From contig SVQZ01000010.1 of NCBI GenBank assembly GCA_015065105.1, forward strand, positions 1-64,000: 64,000 nucleotides of DNA, in the 5' to 3' direction. Within the stretch, counting starts at the first letter, position 1, and each line of letters opens with the position of its first letter. The notes beneath the pieces are model-generated. The model did not search any database and was not told the DNA's origin. It saw nothing but the letters and a program-made list of their open reading frames with translations. This DNA comes from Oscillospiraceae bacterium (GTDB lineage Bacteria > Bacillota > Clostridia > Oscillospirales > CAG-272). A program made the translations under genes and the position numbers. Below, in pieces: positions 44,228 to 51,546 of the stretch.

Positions 44228-44310
44228 AGGGACAGCGGAGTGAATTTCACTCCGCTATTGTTCTTTTAACCACACTATGTATCGCCAAACAAAACCTGTC
44301 GATTGGTGTC
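44228..44310 (-). repeat. Cassette-boundary repeat R2 (palindrome and core only)
   Basis: It has the palindrome AGCGGAGTGA/TTCACTCCGCT and the core CACACTATGTATCGCC...ACCTGTCGA, but the spoVT 5' segment is missing. On the minus strand it still encodes the tail IDRFCLAIHSVVKRTIAE and a stop in the palindrome. Confidence 0.85.
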
Positions 44311-44322
44311 GGTGAATAACTC

Positions 44323-44375
44323 TTGACATTTTAGGGAACATTTATTATAATAATGCTACGAAAAAGTTCCCTAAA
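44323..44375 (+). promoter_or_regulatory. Promoter and operator of the Fic gene
   Basis: TTGACA (44323-44328) and TATAAT (44346-44351) are 17 bases apart. A perfect inverted repeat TTTAGGGAAC (44330-44339)/GTTCCCTAAA (44366-44375) surrounds the -10 box and start site, which suggests repression by a DNA-binding protein, possibly autoregulation. Confidence 0.75.
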
Positions 44376-44386
44376 GGAGTTCTGAT

Positions 44387-45325
44387 ATGAATAATTACCC
44401 TAAAATACAAGAGTTGCTGCAACAACGTGCTGATTTATATGCTCGACTCAACTTATTGGCTTATGACGGTACACCTGAAATTAAAGAAAATAAAAGCGGC
44501 AAATATTTATATGTTCGCCGTCGTGTCGGTAGCCGTGTAACCTCTACGTATGTTGATGTATATTCAGATACATTATATCAACTTTTACTTCGCAACAATG
44601 CCGAGGCAAAGGATTTAAGAAAGCGAATCCGTAAGGTTGAAAAATCACTTGCCGAAATAGGGTTTACTGAAAACGAATTATCACCCGCCGTAATGCTCAA
44701 CCTTGATTTTGCACGGATCAATATGAAATTGTCTATTTACGAGCAGGCTGTTTTGGAGGGTGTTGCAACATCTTTCCCGCAAACTGAAGATATTATTGAA
44801 AATGGTAAAGTTAACGGCGTTACTGCAAGCGATGTTCAAAAGATACTCAACCTTAAACACGCTTGGGAGTTTATTTTAGATAAAGATGTTTTACAGGTAA
44901 AAAGCGATTATTCTATCCTTTGCCACATCGCCAAACTTGTAAACGAAGGCTTTTTTGAAAACGGCGGCAGAATACGCGGAGTACCTGTTACAATTGGCGG
45001 TACCTCTTATATTCCACCATTTCCTATTGAAACTGTCGTTATTGAAAATATTTTATCTATCATAAATGAAAATGCGACGCCGATAGACACCGCTATTGAA
45101 CTATGTTTATACTGTATGAAAGCACAAATTTTCAATGACGGCAACAAACGAGCCTCTGTGATTTTTGCAAATCATTATCTGATTTCTAAGGCGGGCGGTT
45201 TGCTTGTCATTCCTGAATCACAAGTACCCGAATTTAAGCGATTACTAATTGGATATTACGAAGATAAGGACAATGGAGAAATCAAAGCGTTTTTAAAAGA
45301 AAACTGTCACAGAAACTTCAGATAG
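44387..45325 (+). CDS. Fic-domain protein with changed catalytic histidine
   Basis: The product has 312 residues. The Fic motif is QIFNDGNKRASVIFAN; in HxFx(D/E)GNxR terms the catalytic His position is Gln. Fic enzymes normally transfer AMP or other groups from nucleotides to target proteins through that His, so this protein may be inactive, use a different chemistry, or act by binding. The N-terminal 120 residues are helical and charged. SFPQTEDIIENG resembles the usual inhibitory-helix region. AAAGGAG overlaps the right operator arm. No separate antitoxin gene is adjacent, unless the mini-AbrB ORF downstream plays that role. Confidence 0.75.
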   Translation: MNNYPKIQELLQQRADLYARLNLLAYDGTPEIKENKSGKYLYVRRRVGSRVTSTYVDVYSDTLYQLLLRNNAEAKDLRKRIRKVEKSLAEIGFTENELSPAVMLNLDFARINMKLSIYEQAVLEGVATSFPQTEDIIENGKVNGVTASDVQKILNLKHAWEFILDKDVLQVKSDYSILCHIAKLVNEGFFENGGRIRGVPVTIGGTSYIPPFPIETVVIENILSIINENATPIDTAIELCLYCMKAQIFNDGNKRASVIFANHYLISKAGGLLVIPESQVPEFKRLLIGYYEDKDNGEIKAFLKENCHRNFR

Positions 45326-45328
45326 CAT

Positions 45329-45583
45329 AACGATAGGTGAATTCACCTCTCGTTATATCTTTCCACCAAACTATGTATAGCCAAACAAAACCTGTCGAAA
45401 AGTGTCAATGTTGTATGTGACGGGTCTCCCTCACGGATACGCATTGTTCTTCTGATTTCTTTGGGGATAACTACACGTCCCAGGTCATCTATTCTTCTTA
45501 CTATTCCTGTTGCTTTCATATATAAAAATCTCCTTGATTTACAGTTGCTAATAATAGTATCTGTAAATTGGGGGGATTTATAC
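45329..45583 (-). repeat. Cassette-boundary repeat R3
   Basis: A palindrome around GGTGAATTCACC (45329-45354) is followed by the core AAACTATGTATAGCC...ACCTGTCGAAA and the 162-bp spoVT block from GGGTCTCCC (45422) to ATTTATAC (45583). All parts are intact and the mini-ORF is open. Confidence 0.88.
45343..45519 (-). CDS. 58-residue AbrB-like mini-protein (R3)
   Basis: Residues 1-33 copy the SpoVT N-terminus (GIVRRIDDLGRVVIPKEI through RIREGDP). Then comes a new 25-residue tail (SHTTLTLFDRFCLAIHSLVE, then RYNER). It keeps spoVT's ribosome site and promoter. The AbrB swapped hairpin normally needs about 45 residues, so the tail may complete or replace the last strand. The stop codon lies in the palindrome. 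Coding is supported by in-frame conservation with the copy at 47.4 kb (same length, Ala codons GCT/GCG, conservative Leu/Ile changes). It could instead be an incidental frame over a recombination site. Confidence 0.5.
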   Translation of the reverse strand: MKATGIVRRIDDLGRVVIPKEIRRTMRIREGDPSHTTLTLFDRFCLAIHSLVERYNER

Positions 45584-45647
45584 TGAATGGGTTTACTTTT
45601 TGCAAGATTAATAGTATAATAATTAAAAACAAAAATGCGGTGTCAAA

Positions 45648-46475
45648 ATGAAGAATTTAGAATACGAAGACTATATAAAAAACAAACTGAATGAACCAAA
45701 CACATATTCTCAGGGATATGTTGCTTTTTTGGATATGATGGGATTTCAAAAATTGTGTAAAGACGAAAGCTGTGAAAGAATAAAAGCAATAATAGATGAT
45801 ATTGAATTATTTAAATATAAATTCATCAATTCCTTTTCAAAATTAGTTATTCCTGAAGATATTATCTCACAAACAACTGTGAAAATAATATCGGACAGCA
45901 TTATAGTTACAGCACCTGATAACTATTATGGGCTTTTGTATATTTTGTATTTCACCGCAACTTTACATATGATATTGTTGGATTGTGATGTGCTTTTACG
46001 TGGTGGGATAGAAAAAGGCGATTTTTTTGTGACAGAAACTACAATTTTTGGTCCTGCGGTTATTGACTCTTACGATATAGAAAATTCAACCACTTATCCT
46101 CGTGTTCAGATTTCCGCAAGTATTATTGACGATTTAAGAAAAATCGGCTTTGAAAAGAAAAAGACGGTTGACTATTACACTGATTTAAAAAACGATAAAG
46201 ATCTCCATCTTTCAGAAATAGAAACATTTATTTGTAAAGATTTTGATGATTGTTATTTTGTGCATTACTTCAACACCATTGAAAATATCGCTTTATTTCG
46301 CAATAGCGTAAAAAAAGAAAGAATATATCATTTTATCGAAGAACAAATAAAGAAATATAAAGGAAACAAAAAACTATCATTAAAATACGGTTGGCTTCGT
46401 AATTATTACGATCATTATTTAAGCAAAAGTTTTATATCAAAGATTTCGGAGGAATTACATAATGGCAGACATTAA
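45648..46475 (+). CDS. Nucleotide-cyclase-like protein
   Basis: The product has 275 residues. The order VAFLDMMGFQKL, KIISDSIIVTAP, LLRGGIEKGDFF and IFGPAVIDSYDIE, then YPRVQIS, follows the layout of class III nucleotide-cyclase folds: a first-strand Asp (D in FLD), a second acidic strand (SDS), and a late G-rich segment. Whether all metal and base residues are present cannot be decided by eye. Its stop overlaps the next gene by 14 bases, and that gene encodes a nuclease-like protein. A cyclic-nucleotide signal that activates a nuclease, as in Pycsar-like defence, is an attractive but unproven reading. The ribosome site is weak (GCGGTG). Confidence 0.5.
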   Translation: MKNLEYEDYIKNKLNEPNTYSQGYVAFLDMMGFQKLCKDESCERIKAIIDDIELFKYKFINSFSKLVIPEDIISQTTVKIISDSIIVTAPDNYYGLLYILYFTATLHMILLDCDVLLRGGIEKGDFFVTETTIFGPAVIDSYDIENSTTYPRVQISASIIDDLRKIGFEKKKTVDYYTDLKNDKDLHLSEIETFICKDFDDCYFVHYFNTIENIALFRNSVKKERIYHFIEEQIKKYKGNKKLSLKYGWLRNYYDHYLSKSFISKISEELHNGRH

Positions 46476-47361
46476 ACTTTTTAATATAAAGGGAAAGGTT
46501 CAAGAATACCAAAGTGGCACCGTAACACTAGAAAAAGAACTGCAAACAGTCATTGAAAACAATATGGAGACCTTTTTTGGTGTAACTTTTCTTGCTTCGG
46601 AATATCGTACTACCGACGGAGGTAGAATGGACAGTATCGGCATCGACGAAAACCATTGTCCTGTTATTTTTGAATATAAACGATCTGTGAAAGACAGCGT
46701 TATCAACCAAGGCTTATTCTATCTTAACTGGCTCCTTGACCACAAAGATAGTTTTAAGGTGCTGGTAATTGAAAAATTGGGATTAAAAGCAGCTGAAACG
46801 ATTGATTGGACGATGCCTCGTGTTATCTGTGTTGCAGGTGATTTCACAAAATATGATGAATCTGCTATAAAACAAATGAACCGAAACATCAGCTTGATTC
46901 GTTACAAGAAATTCGGTGATGATCTATTGATGTTTGAACAAATAAATGAAAATATTGCTGCAGTAATAGAAGATAATACAGCTGTTATATCCACGAAAGC
47001 AAAAAATCTCGGCAAATCATTTGCAGACCATAAAAAAGAGGCACCTTCAGCAATTTTAACTATATATGAGGATATTCGCAATTTTGTTTTAAGTTTGGGA
47101 GATGATATAACAGAGAACCAATTAAAGTTTTATGTGGCTTTCAAGAAAATCAAAAACATAGTTTGTGTTGAAATTTTTAACAACAAATTAATATTACATC
47201 TAAAGCTCGATGTAACTACAGTAGATTATGAAGAAGGTTTTACAAGAGACACTTCGGGTATCGGACATTATGCAACTGGAGATGTAGAGGTTACCATTAA
47301 AAATCGTGCTGATTATGAAAAAGCAAAAGTTCTAATTGAGCGTGCATACAACGAAAACTAA
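46462..47361 (+). CDS. PD-(D/E)XK nuclease-like protein with DUF5655 C-terminus
   Basis: The product has 299 residues. The N-terminal half has GRMDSIGIDENHCPVIFEYK, a D...E-x-K nuclease core like that of DUF91/NucS-type domains. The C-terminal 100 residues (NQLKFYVAFKKIKNIVCVEI..., GIGHYATGDVEVTI) match DUF5655, often found with such nucleases. GGAGGAAT precedes the ATG inside the end of the cyclase-like gene, so translation is coupled. It is convergent with R4. An effector role is inferred from the pairing. Confidence 0.7.
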   Translation: MADIKLFNIKGKVQEYQSGTVTLEKELQTVIENNMETFFGVTFLASEYRTTDGGRMDSIGIDENHCPVIFEYKRSVKDSVINQGLFYLNWLLDHKDSFKVLVIEKLGLKAAETIDWTMPRVICVAGDFTKYDESAIKQMNRNISLIRYKKFGDDLLMFEQINENIAAVIEDNTAVISTKAKNLGKSFADHKKEAPSAILTIYEDIRNFVLSLGDDITENQLKFYVAFKKIKNIVCVEIFNNKLILHLKLDVTTVDYEEGFTRDTSGIGHYATGDVEVTIKNRADYEKAKVLIERAYNEN

Positions 47362-47366
47362 ACTTA

Positions 47367-47622
47367 AAAGCGAGGTGAATTTCACCTCGCTTTATATCTT
47401 TCCACCACACTATGTATCGCAATACAAAACTTGTCGAAAGGTGTCAATGTTGTATCCAGAGGGTCTCCCTCACGGATACGCATTGTTCTTCTTATTTCTT
47501 TGGGGATAACTACACGTCCCAGATCATCTATTCTTCTTACAATTCCTGTTGCTTTCATATATAAAAATCTCCTTGATTTACAGTTGCTGATAATAGTATC
47601 TGTAAAACAAGGAGATTTATAC
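47367..47622 (-). repeat. Cassette-boundary repeat R4
   Basis: A perfect palindrome AAAGCGAGGTGAA-T-TTCACCTCGCTTT is followed by the core CACACTATGTATCGCAATAC and CTTGTCGAAA, and the 162-bp spoVT block (47461-47622). This is the copy closest to native spoVT. Confidence 0.9.
47382..47558 (-). CDS. 58-residue AbrB-like mini-protein (R4)
   Basis: It is identical in design to the R3 product: SpoVT residues 1-33, then LDTTLTPFDKFCIAIHSVVE, then RYKAR. The AAGGAG site and promoter are kept. The length equals that of R3 to the codon. The same caveat applies: it may be a small regulator or a frame across a mobile-element junction. Confidence 0.5.
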   Translation of the reverse strand: MKATGIVRRIDDLGRVVIPKEIRRTMRIREGDPLDTTLTPFDKFCIAIHSVVERYKAR

Positions 47623-47642
47623 GGGTGAATTTGGGCTTTATC

Positions 47643-48668
47643 TTAATTGTAATATGAAAATAACGATTTCAGAGTATCATCATATTTGTCGCTGATTTTA
47701 TACGGCATTTGTTTGTAAGCAACTGAATCGGGAAATTCTAAATTCCCGTAAGCGTACCAGTAGAACTGATTGTTTGCAACAAATACGTCGCCGTATTCTT
47801 TATATATAATTCCTTTTTCATCGTAAGCTATAACAGTCATTCTTTGCTGATTAGGAAGATATTCGCAGGTTAGATTTGAAGCAACATTTTCATCAGACAA
47901 TAAAATAAGATGTGAAAACAACTCTCCATTTATTAAAAGTTCTTTTTCATATCCGTTAGATTGCTCAAAAACGATATAAGCACTCTGCGGATTAAAATCA
48001 TTCAATAGCTTTTGATAATAACCGATTTTTGTTTCTTTAACATAAAAGTCAATGTCGTGTTCCGAACGCAAATAAACCAAATCATTATCAGGCGCACCTT
48101 GTACACTTTGTAGCGCATATTCCGAAAGCAGTTTATCTAAAAATGAACCACCGTCTAATTTTATTTCGTCAACGATTTCCTCGCCTAAACGACACGAATA
48201 TCCATTCATATCCAATGGCACGTATCGTTCTCCGTAATAAGTTAAGCAGGAAAGATCATTAGTTAGAACGGCATATGATTCGCCCTTCAACGATTGTGCA
48301 ATACCTAAAAAGATAGAAACACATAGCATACAAAAAATAATTACCGAAATTATGCATACAGTAATCAACAAACGCAAATTACGGCGTTTATCTGCTTTGG
48401 CTTGATGGCATACTGTTAAAACAGTCTTTTCCACAACTTCAACAGCTTCTTCTTTAGATAAACGATCACCGTTTAGTAGTTCATTGACAGACACGTTAAA
48501 GATGTTTGAAATTTCGGGCAAAATAGTAACGTCGGGATAACCTTTGCCTGTTTCCCACCGGGAAACGGCTTTGGCGGTTACATTTAATCTCTCGGCTAAT
48601 TTCTGTTGCGTAATACCCGATTCTTTTCGCAGTTTAGCAATGAATGCACCTGTTTCTTGCGGACTCAT
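47643..48668 (-). CDS. XRE-family helix-turn-helix membrane regulator
   Basis: The product has 341 residues. The N-terminal Cro/C1-type HTH is at about 8-62 (SGITQQKLAERLNVTAKAVS, WETGKGYPD). One transmembrane helix (about 100-125) follows, and then about 215 residues that would lie outside the cell, of unknown fold. It may sense an external signal and control DNA binding from the membrane. GAGGTG precedes the ATG. It has no partner gene in its cassette, between R4 and R5. Confidence 0.8.
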   Translation of the reverse strand: MSPQETGAFIAKLRKESGITQQKLAERLNVTAKAVSRWETGKGYPDVTILPEISNIFNVSVNELLNGDRLSKEEAVEVVEKTVLTVCHQAKADKRRNLRLLITVCIISVIIFCMLCVSIFLGIAQSLKGESYAVLTNDLSCLTYYGERYVPLDMNGYSCRLGEEIVDEIKLDGGSFLDKLLSEYALQSVQGAPDNDLVYLRSEHDIDFYVKETKIGYYQKLLNDFNPQSAYIVFEQSNGYEKELLINGELFSHLILLSDENVASNLTCEYLPNQQRMTVIAYDEKGIIYKEYGDVFVANNQFYWYAYGNLEFPDSVAYKQMPYKISDKYDDTLKSLFSYYN

Positions 48669-48779
48669 AAAAGCACCTCACTTTCAGTCATAATTGTACC
48701 GAATAGCACAGTTTTTTCAACCTATGAATCGTGGATAAACATATTTTTATTCATTATAGCACATTTTTCTGAAAAGATA

Positions 48780-49141
48780 AAGCGAGGTGAAATTCACCTC
48801 GCTTTTGCTCTTTTTACCATACTATGTATCGCCAAACAAAACCTGTCGAAATCTGTCAATGTTGTATAAAGAGGATCTCCCTCACGGATACGCATTGTTC
48901 TTCTTATTTCCTTGGGGATAACTACACGTCCCAGATCATCTATTCTTCTTACCCTGTTGCGGTGCCCGATTCTGTCTGCGCGAATGTGATTCGCTTGACA
49001 TCATCGACCGCTGCCACTCGCTCGCCTCGCTGTATCTGCCACCGGCAGCGCTTGGCTCGCTCCCCTGTTGCTTTCATATATAAAAATCTCCTTGATTACA
49101 TGATACTGATAATATTATCTGTAAAACAAAGGGATTTATAC
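48780..49141 (-). repeat. Cassette-boundary repeat R5 (mini-ORF interrupted)
   Basis: A perfect palindrome AAAGCGAGGTGAA/TTCACCTCGCTTT is followed by the core ATACTATGTATCGCC...ACCTGTCGAAA and the spoVT block (48873-49141). The block is split by the 103-bp GC-rich insert after codon 4, with loss of AATT at the junction. The tail frame (FDRFCLAIHSMVKRAKAR) is still open. Confidence 0.85.
48961..49063. repeat. 103-bp GC-rich insert, copy 2
   Basis: It lies between CCTGTTGC copies (48953-48960 and 49064-49071) and is nearly identical to 41587-41689 except for paired changes in the hairpin and a few others. The eight-base duplicate looks like a target-site duplication or a shared end. Confidence 0.8.
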
Positions 49142-49270
49142 GTAAATGTTTTATGCACGGTCAATAATATGAATCTAAATATATTAACATAATTTATAAT
49201 ATGTGGTACCTATTTACTTTTATTTATACTTGTGTTATTATATAATCGAGTAAACAAGGAGATTGATGAA

Positions 49271-50071
49271 ATGGTTGATATATGTTTTGGTAATACTCTA
49301 ATTAGACGAATACTAAAACTTCAAAGAGAGTGCGATTACAACAATGGACAGGAAATACCGTTTCATTTTAATTACGGCATTCTTAAAGGCGACCCTATCG
49401 ATACACAAGCGCGGATTTATGCCGAAGCCCTAAGATGCTATTATCCTGATACAGATGAGGTTGAGCAAGTTTATTGTGATACCAAGAAACGCTATGATAA
49501 TGCTATAGAATGGCTGAATTCTGTGTTGCGGGATAAAAAAACCATACGTTTATGGATCAGCAATACGGCTAATGACATTTGTAACCTTTGTTGGTTGTGC
49601 CACTATACACAAAAGTATGATCCTGTTATTTTGTTGGTGAAATGTCCCGTATGTGAAAAAGACGGTCAATCAAACACTCCCGATTTACGTAAAAGCTGGG
49701 AACAAGTTTCATCCGATGACACATTTTTAAGCGCCATAGATAGTGCTGCAGCTATGACAAAGAATGAGATTCTTTTTTATGCAATGCAATGGAAACGACT
49801 TGTCAAAGAAAATATGCCTTTGCGTGTTCTCATAGATAATTCTATAATCAGTACAACAGACGATTTTTTTGATCCAATAATATAAAAGAATATTGGATCG
49901 ACACCTGTTGTTTTGCGGGAAGTTTTAGGAGAAGTGCTAACGGAAGATTGGGGCATGTCTGTTGACTTTATTTTAAGCCGCCTTGAGAAATTCATCAGCC
50001 AAGGTGTGGTATTGGTTTGTCAGGAATCCGCAGACGGTTTTGGAGAACATAGGATAATTTGCAAAGCATAA
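49271..50071 (+). pseudogene. DUF1835/DUF3658-type gene with an in-frame stop
   Basis: AGGAG lies 9 bases before the ATG at 49271. The frame runs 204 codons to a TAA at 49883-49885, then continues in the same frame for 61 more sense codons with gene-like sequence (NIGSTPVVLREVLGEVL, SRLEKFISQGVVLVCQ) to TAA at 50069. The first part has RLWISNTANDICNLCWLCHY and YDPVILLVKCP, as in DUF1835 proteins. The second part looks like the winged-helix end of DUF3658. The simplest reading is a nonsense mutation. A shorter active product is possible. Confidence 0.7.
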
Positions 50072-50161
50072 AAAGGTGCTGTCTCAAATGCGATTATTTC
50101 GCATTTGAGACAGCACCTTTTAAACTTTACAGGCATTTGTTCTGTTTCGTGTGAGTCGTTT
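50071..50161. repeat. 91-bp direct repeat with 23-bp hairpin, left end of the kinase/PBP island
   Basis: A perfect 23-bp stem with a TTATT loop (50071-50121) starts AAAAGGTGCTGTCTC and ends in TTTT. A shared tail through TTTCGTGTGAGTCGTTT follows. It matches 60638-60728 with six differences, none in the hairpin. It can act as a bidirectional terminator. Confidence 0.9.
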
Positions 50162-50505
50162 GCATTGCAGAAAGGGGGGATTTGCTGTGCCCGGCTACGC
50201 TTTTCCGCGAAAAGCCTCTCTAACGTACTTTGTATGCTGAACAGAGCGATTCCATTCCGCTTTTGCTGTATATCGGATAAATATGCTGTTTTTTGTGCGA
50301 AAAATATATTTGATTTCGTTGTATATACAGTAAGATAGAAATTTGGAAATATTGTTGAAATTCATCAATTTTCAGTTTATATTATATGTTTTTTAGACAA
50401 ACTTACTTGATTTTTATAACATTTATGTTATAATTGTTAATAGTTAGTGAATTTACGTTGTTTTTTGATAACGATGACTTTATTGTTTAAAGGAGAGCAT
50501 AATTT
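50162..50505 (+). other. Upstream region of the kinase/PBP operon
   Basis: No gene is seen. It holds a GC-richer remnant (GCCCGGCTACGC, CCGCGAAAAGCC) similar in position to the sequence after the right-hand repeat, then AT-rich DNA with the operon promoter. Confidence 0.5.
50407..50434 (+). promoter_or_regulatory. Promoter of the kinase/PBP operon
   Basis: TTGATT (50407-50412) and TATAAT (50429-50434) are 16 bases apart. AAAGGAGAG precedes the ATG at 50506. Confidence 0.65.
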
Positions 50506-51522
50506 ATGCGTAATTTTATAATTTCAGCGGAAGATATTCTTAATGCAAAAAAAACAAGCTTAGGCAGTTTGTCTTTTTTGAAAAATTATTCTCAGGCAGG
50601 AAACACGTTGACCAGATTAAATTCTGCAATTGTGATGGGTGCCGATGAATTCAAAGCTGATTCAAGAAACGAGAACGGTTATTGCGGCTTACAGGAATAT
50701 TATGAATTGCTGAAATATAATTTTGACCGTTGTTTTACATATGAGGAAGCTTGTGTTGCAGGTTCTCATGCTGTGTTTTCTTTTGTTTATAACGATACAC
50801 AAGGCTGGAAGTGCCTGAATGATGCAGAACTACCGATTAATGAATTCGACGCCTTGAATATTTTCAAGGAATTATTGCTTATTATTAAGGAATATAGTCA
50901 GAAGGTACAGATTCATAATAATGGATACAGACCCATGAGCTTTATATGCCGCGACAGTGTATATATAAGAGAGGATATAAATGGCGATAAAGAATTACGT
51001 TTGTTGCCGTTGCCGTATAATTACAGATCTGATTATGCGGGCTTGCCGAGAAAAGCGGATGATGTTTACACCGATGTTTATATGGCAGCATATCTGTTTT
51101 TAGATTTAAAATATCCCGAAGGAAGAGATTTCAACGAAGCGGATGAGGCAGATGCATTGGCAGAAAGATGTTTATCGCCTTTTCCTCAGCGTCGTATGGC
51201 TTTAGACGAGTTGATAGACCGATTGTCTCAGATTTCCATGCCGGATGATCCCGGGATTAAAAATTGTTCTGAATCTTCAGAAGAAGAAACGGCAAGTAAA
51301 GAAGAGACGGTTTACACTAACGTACATTTTGATGAAGATGAAGTTGGAACACCTAAATCGCGAACAAGGGTAAATATTGACAAGAAAATACAAAGCGGAG
51401 CTAAAAAAATAAACAAGGGTAAAAAGAAGGTTCGTAAGGCATTTGATGATATGAGAGAACAGTTTGACAAGCGCTTTTCAACCGAAAAAGGCGACGCGTA
51501 TGAAGATAAAAACGATGATTAA
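50506..51522 (+). CDS. Pseudokinase-like cytosolic protein
   Basis: The product has 338 residues. Residues about 100-245 follow the kinase C-lobe in outline: a catalytic-loop-like segment (MSFICRDSVYIRE), then ADDVYTDVYMAAYLFLDLKY, CLSPFPQRRMALDELIDRL. The HRD and DFG catalytic motifs are absent, so it would be a pseudokinase. The C-terminal 90 residues are acidic, then basic (KKINKGKKKVRKAF), a possible phospho-acceptor or binding tail. It is the first gene of the operon, 24 bases before a complete Ser/Thr kinase. Confidence 0.55.
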   Translation: MRNFIISAEDILNAKKTSLGSLSFLKNYSQAGNTLTRLNSAIVMGADEFKADSRNENGYCGLQEYYELLKYNFDRCFTYEEACVAGSHAVFSFVYNDTQGWKCLNDAELPINEFDALNIFKELLLIIKEYSQKVQIHNNGYRPMSFICRDSVYIREDINGDKELRLLPLPYNYRSDYAGLPRKADDVYTDVYMAAYLFLDLKYPEGRDFNEADEADALAERCLSPFPQRRMALDELIDRLSQISMPDDPGIKNCSESSEEETASKEETVYTNVHFDEDEVGTPKSRTRVNIDKKIQSGAKKINKGKKKVRKAFDDMREQFDKRFSTEKGDAYEDKNDD

Positions 51523-51546
51523 TTCTTAGGAAAGGTATAATATCGT

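Noticed and set aside
47431-47628. Plus-strand open frame across repeat R4 (also similar frames across R1, R3 and R5)
   Set aside because: It is the reverse strand of the duplicated spoVT 5' end; the sense is on the minus strand with spoVT's ribosome site and start.
40346-49141. CRISPR array
   Set aside because: Repeats are about 160-400 bp, spaced 1-4 kb apart and separated by full genes. There are no short spacers and no cas genes.
41398-49141. Classical integron attC sites
   Set aside because: The palindromes and core lack the recognisable integron core site pattern, and each is fused to a spoVT fragment. No tyrosine recombinase is present. Only the general layout is similar.
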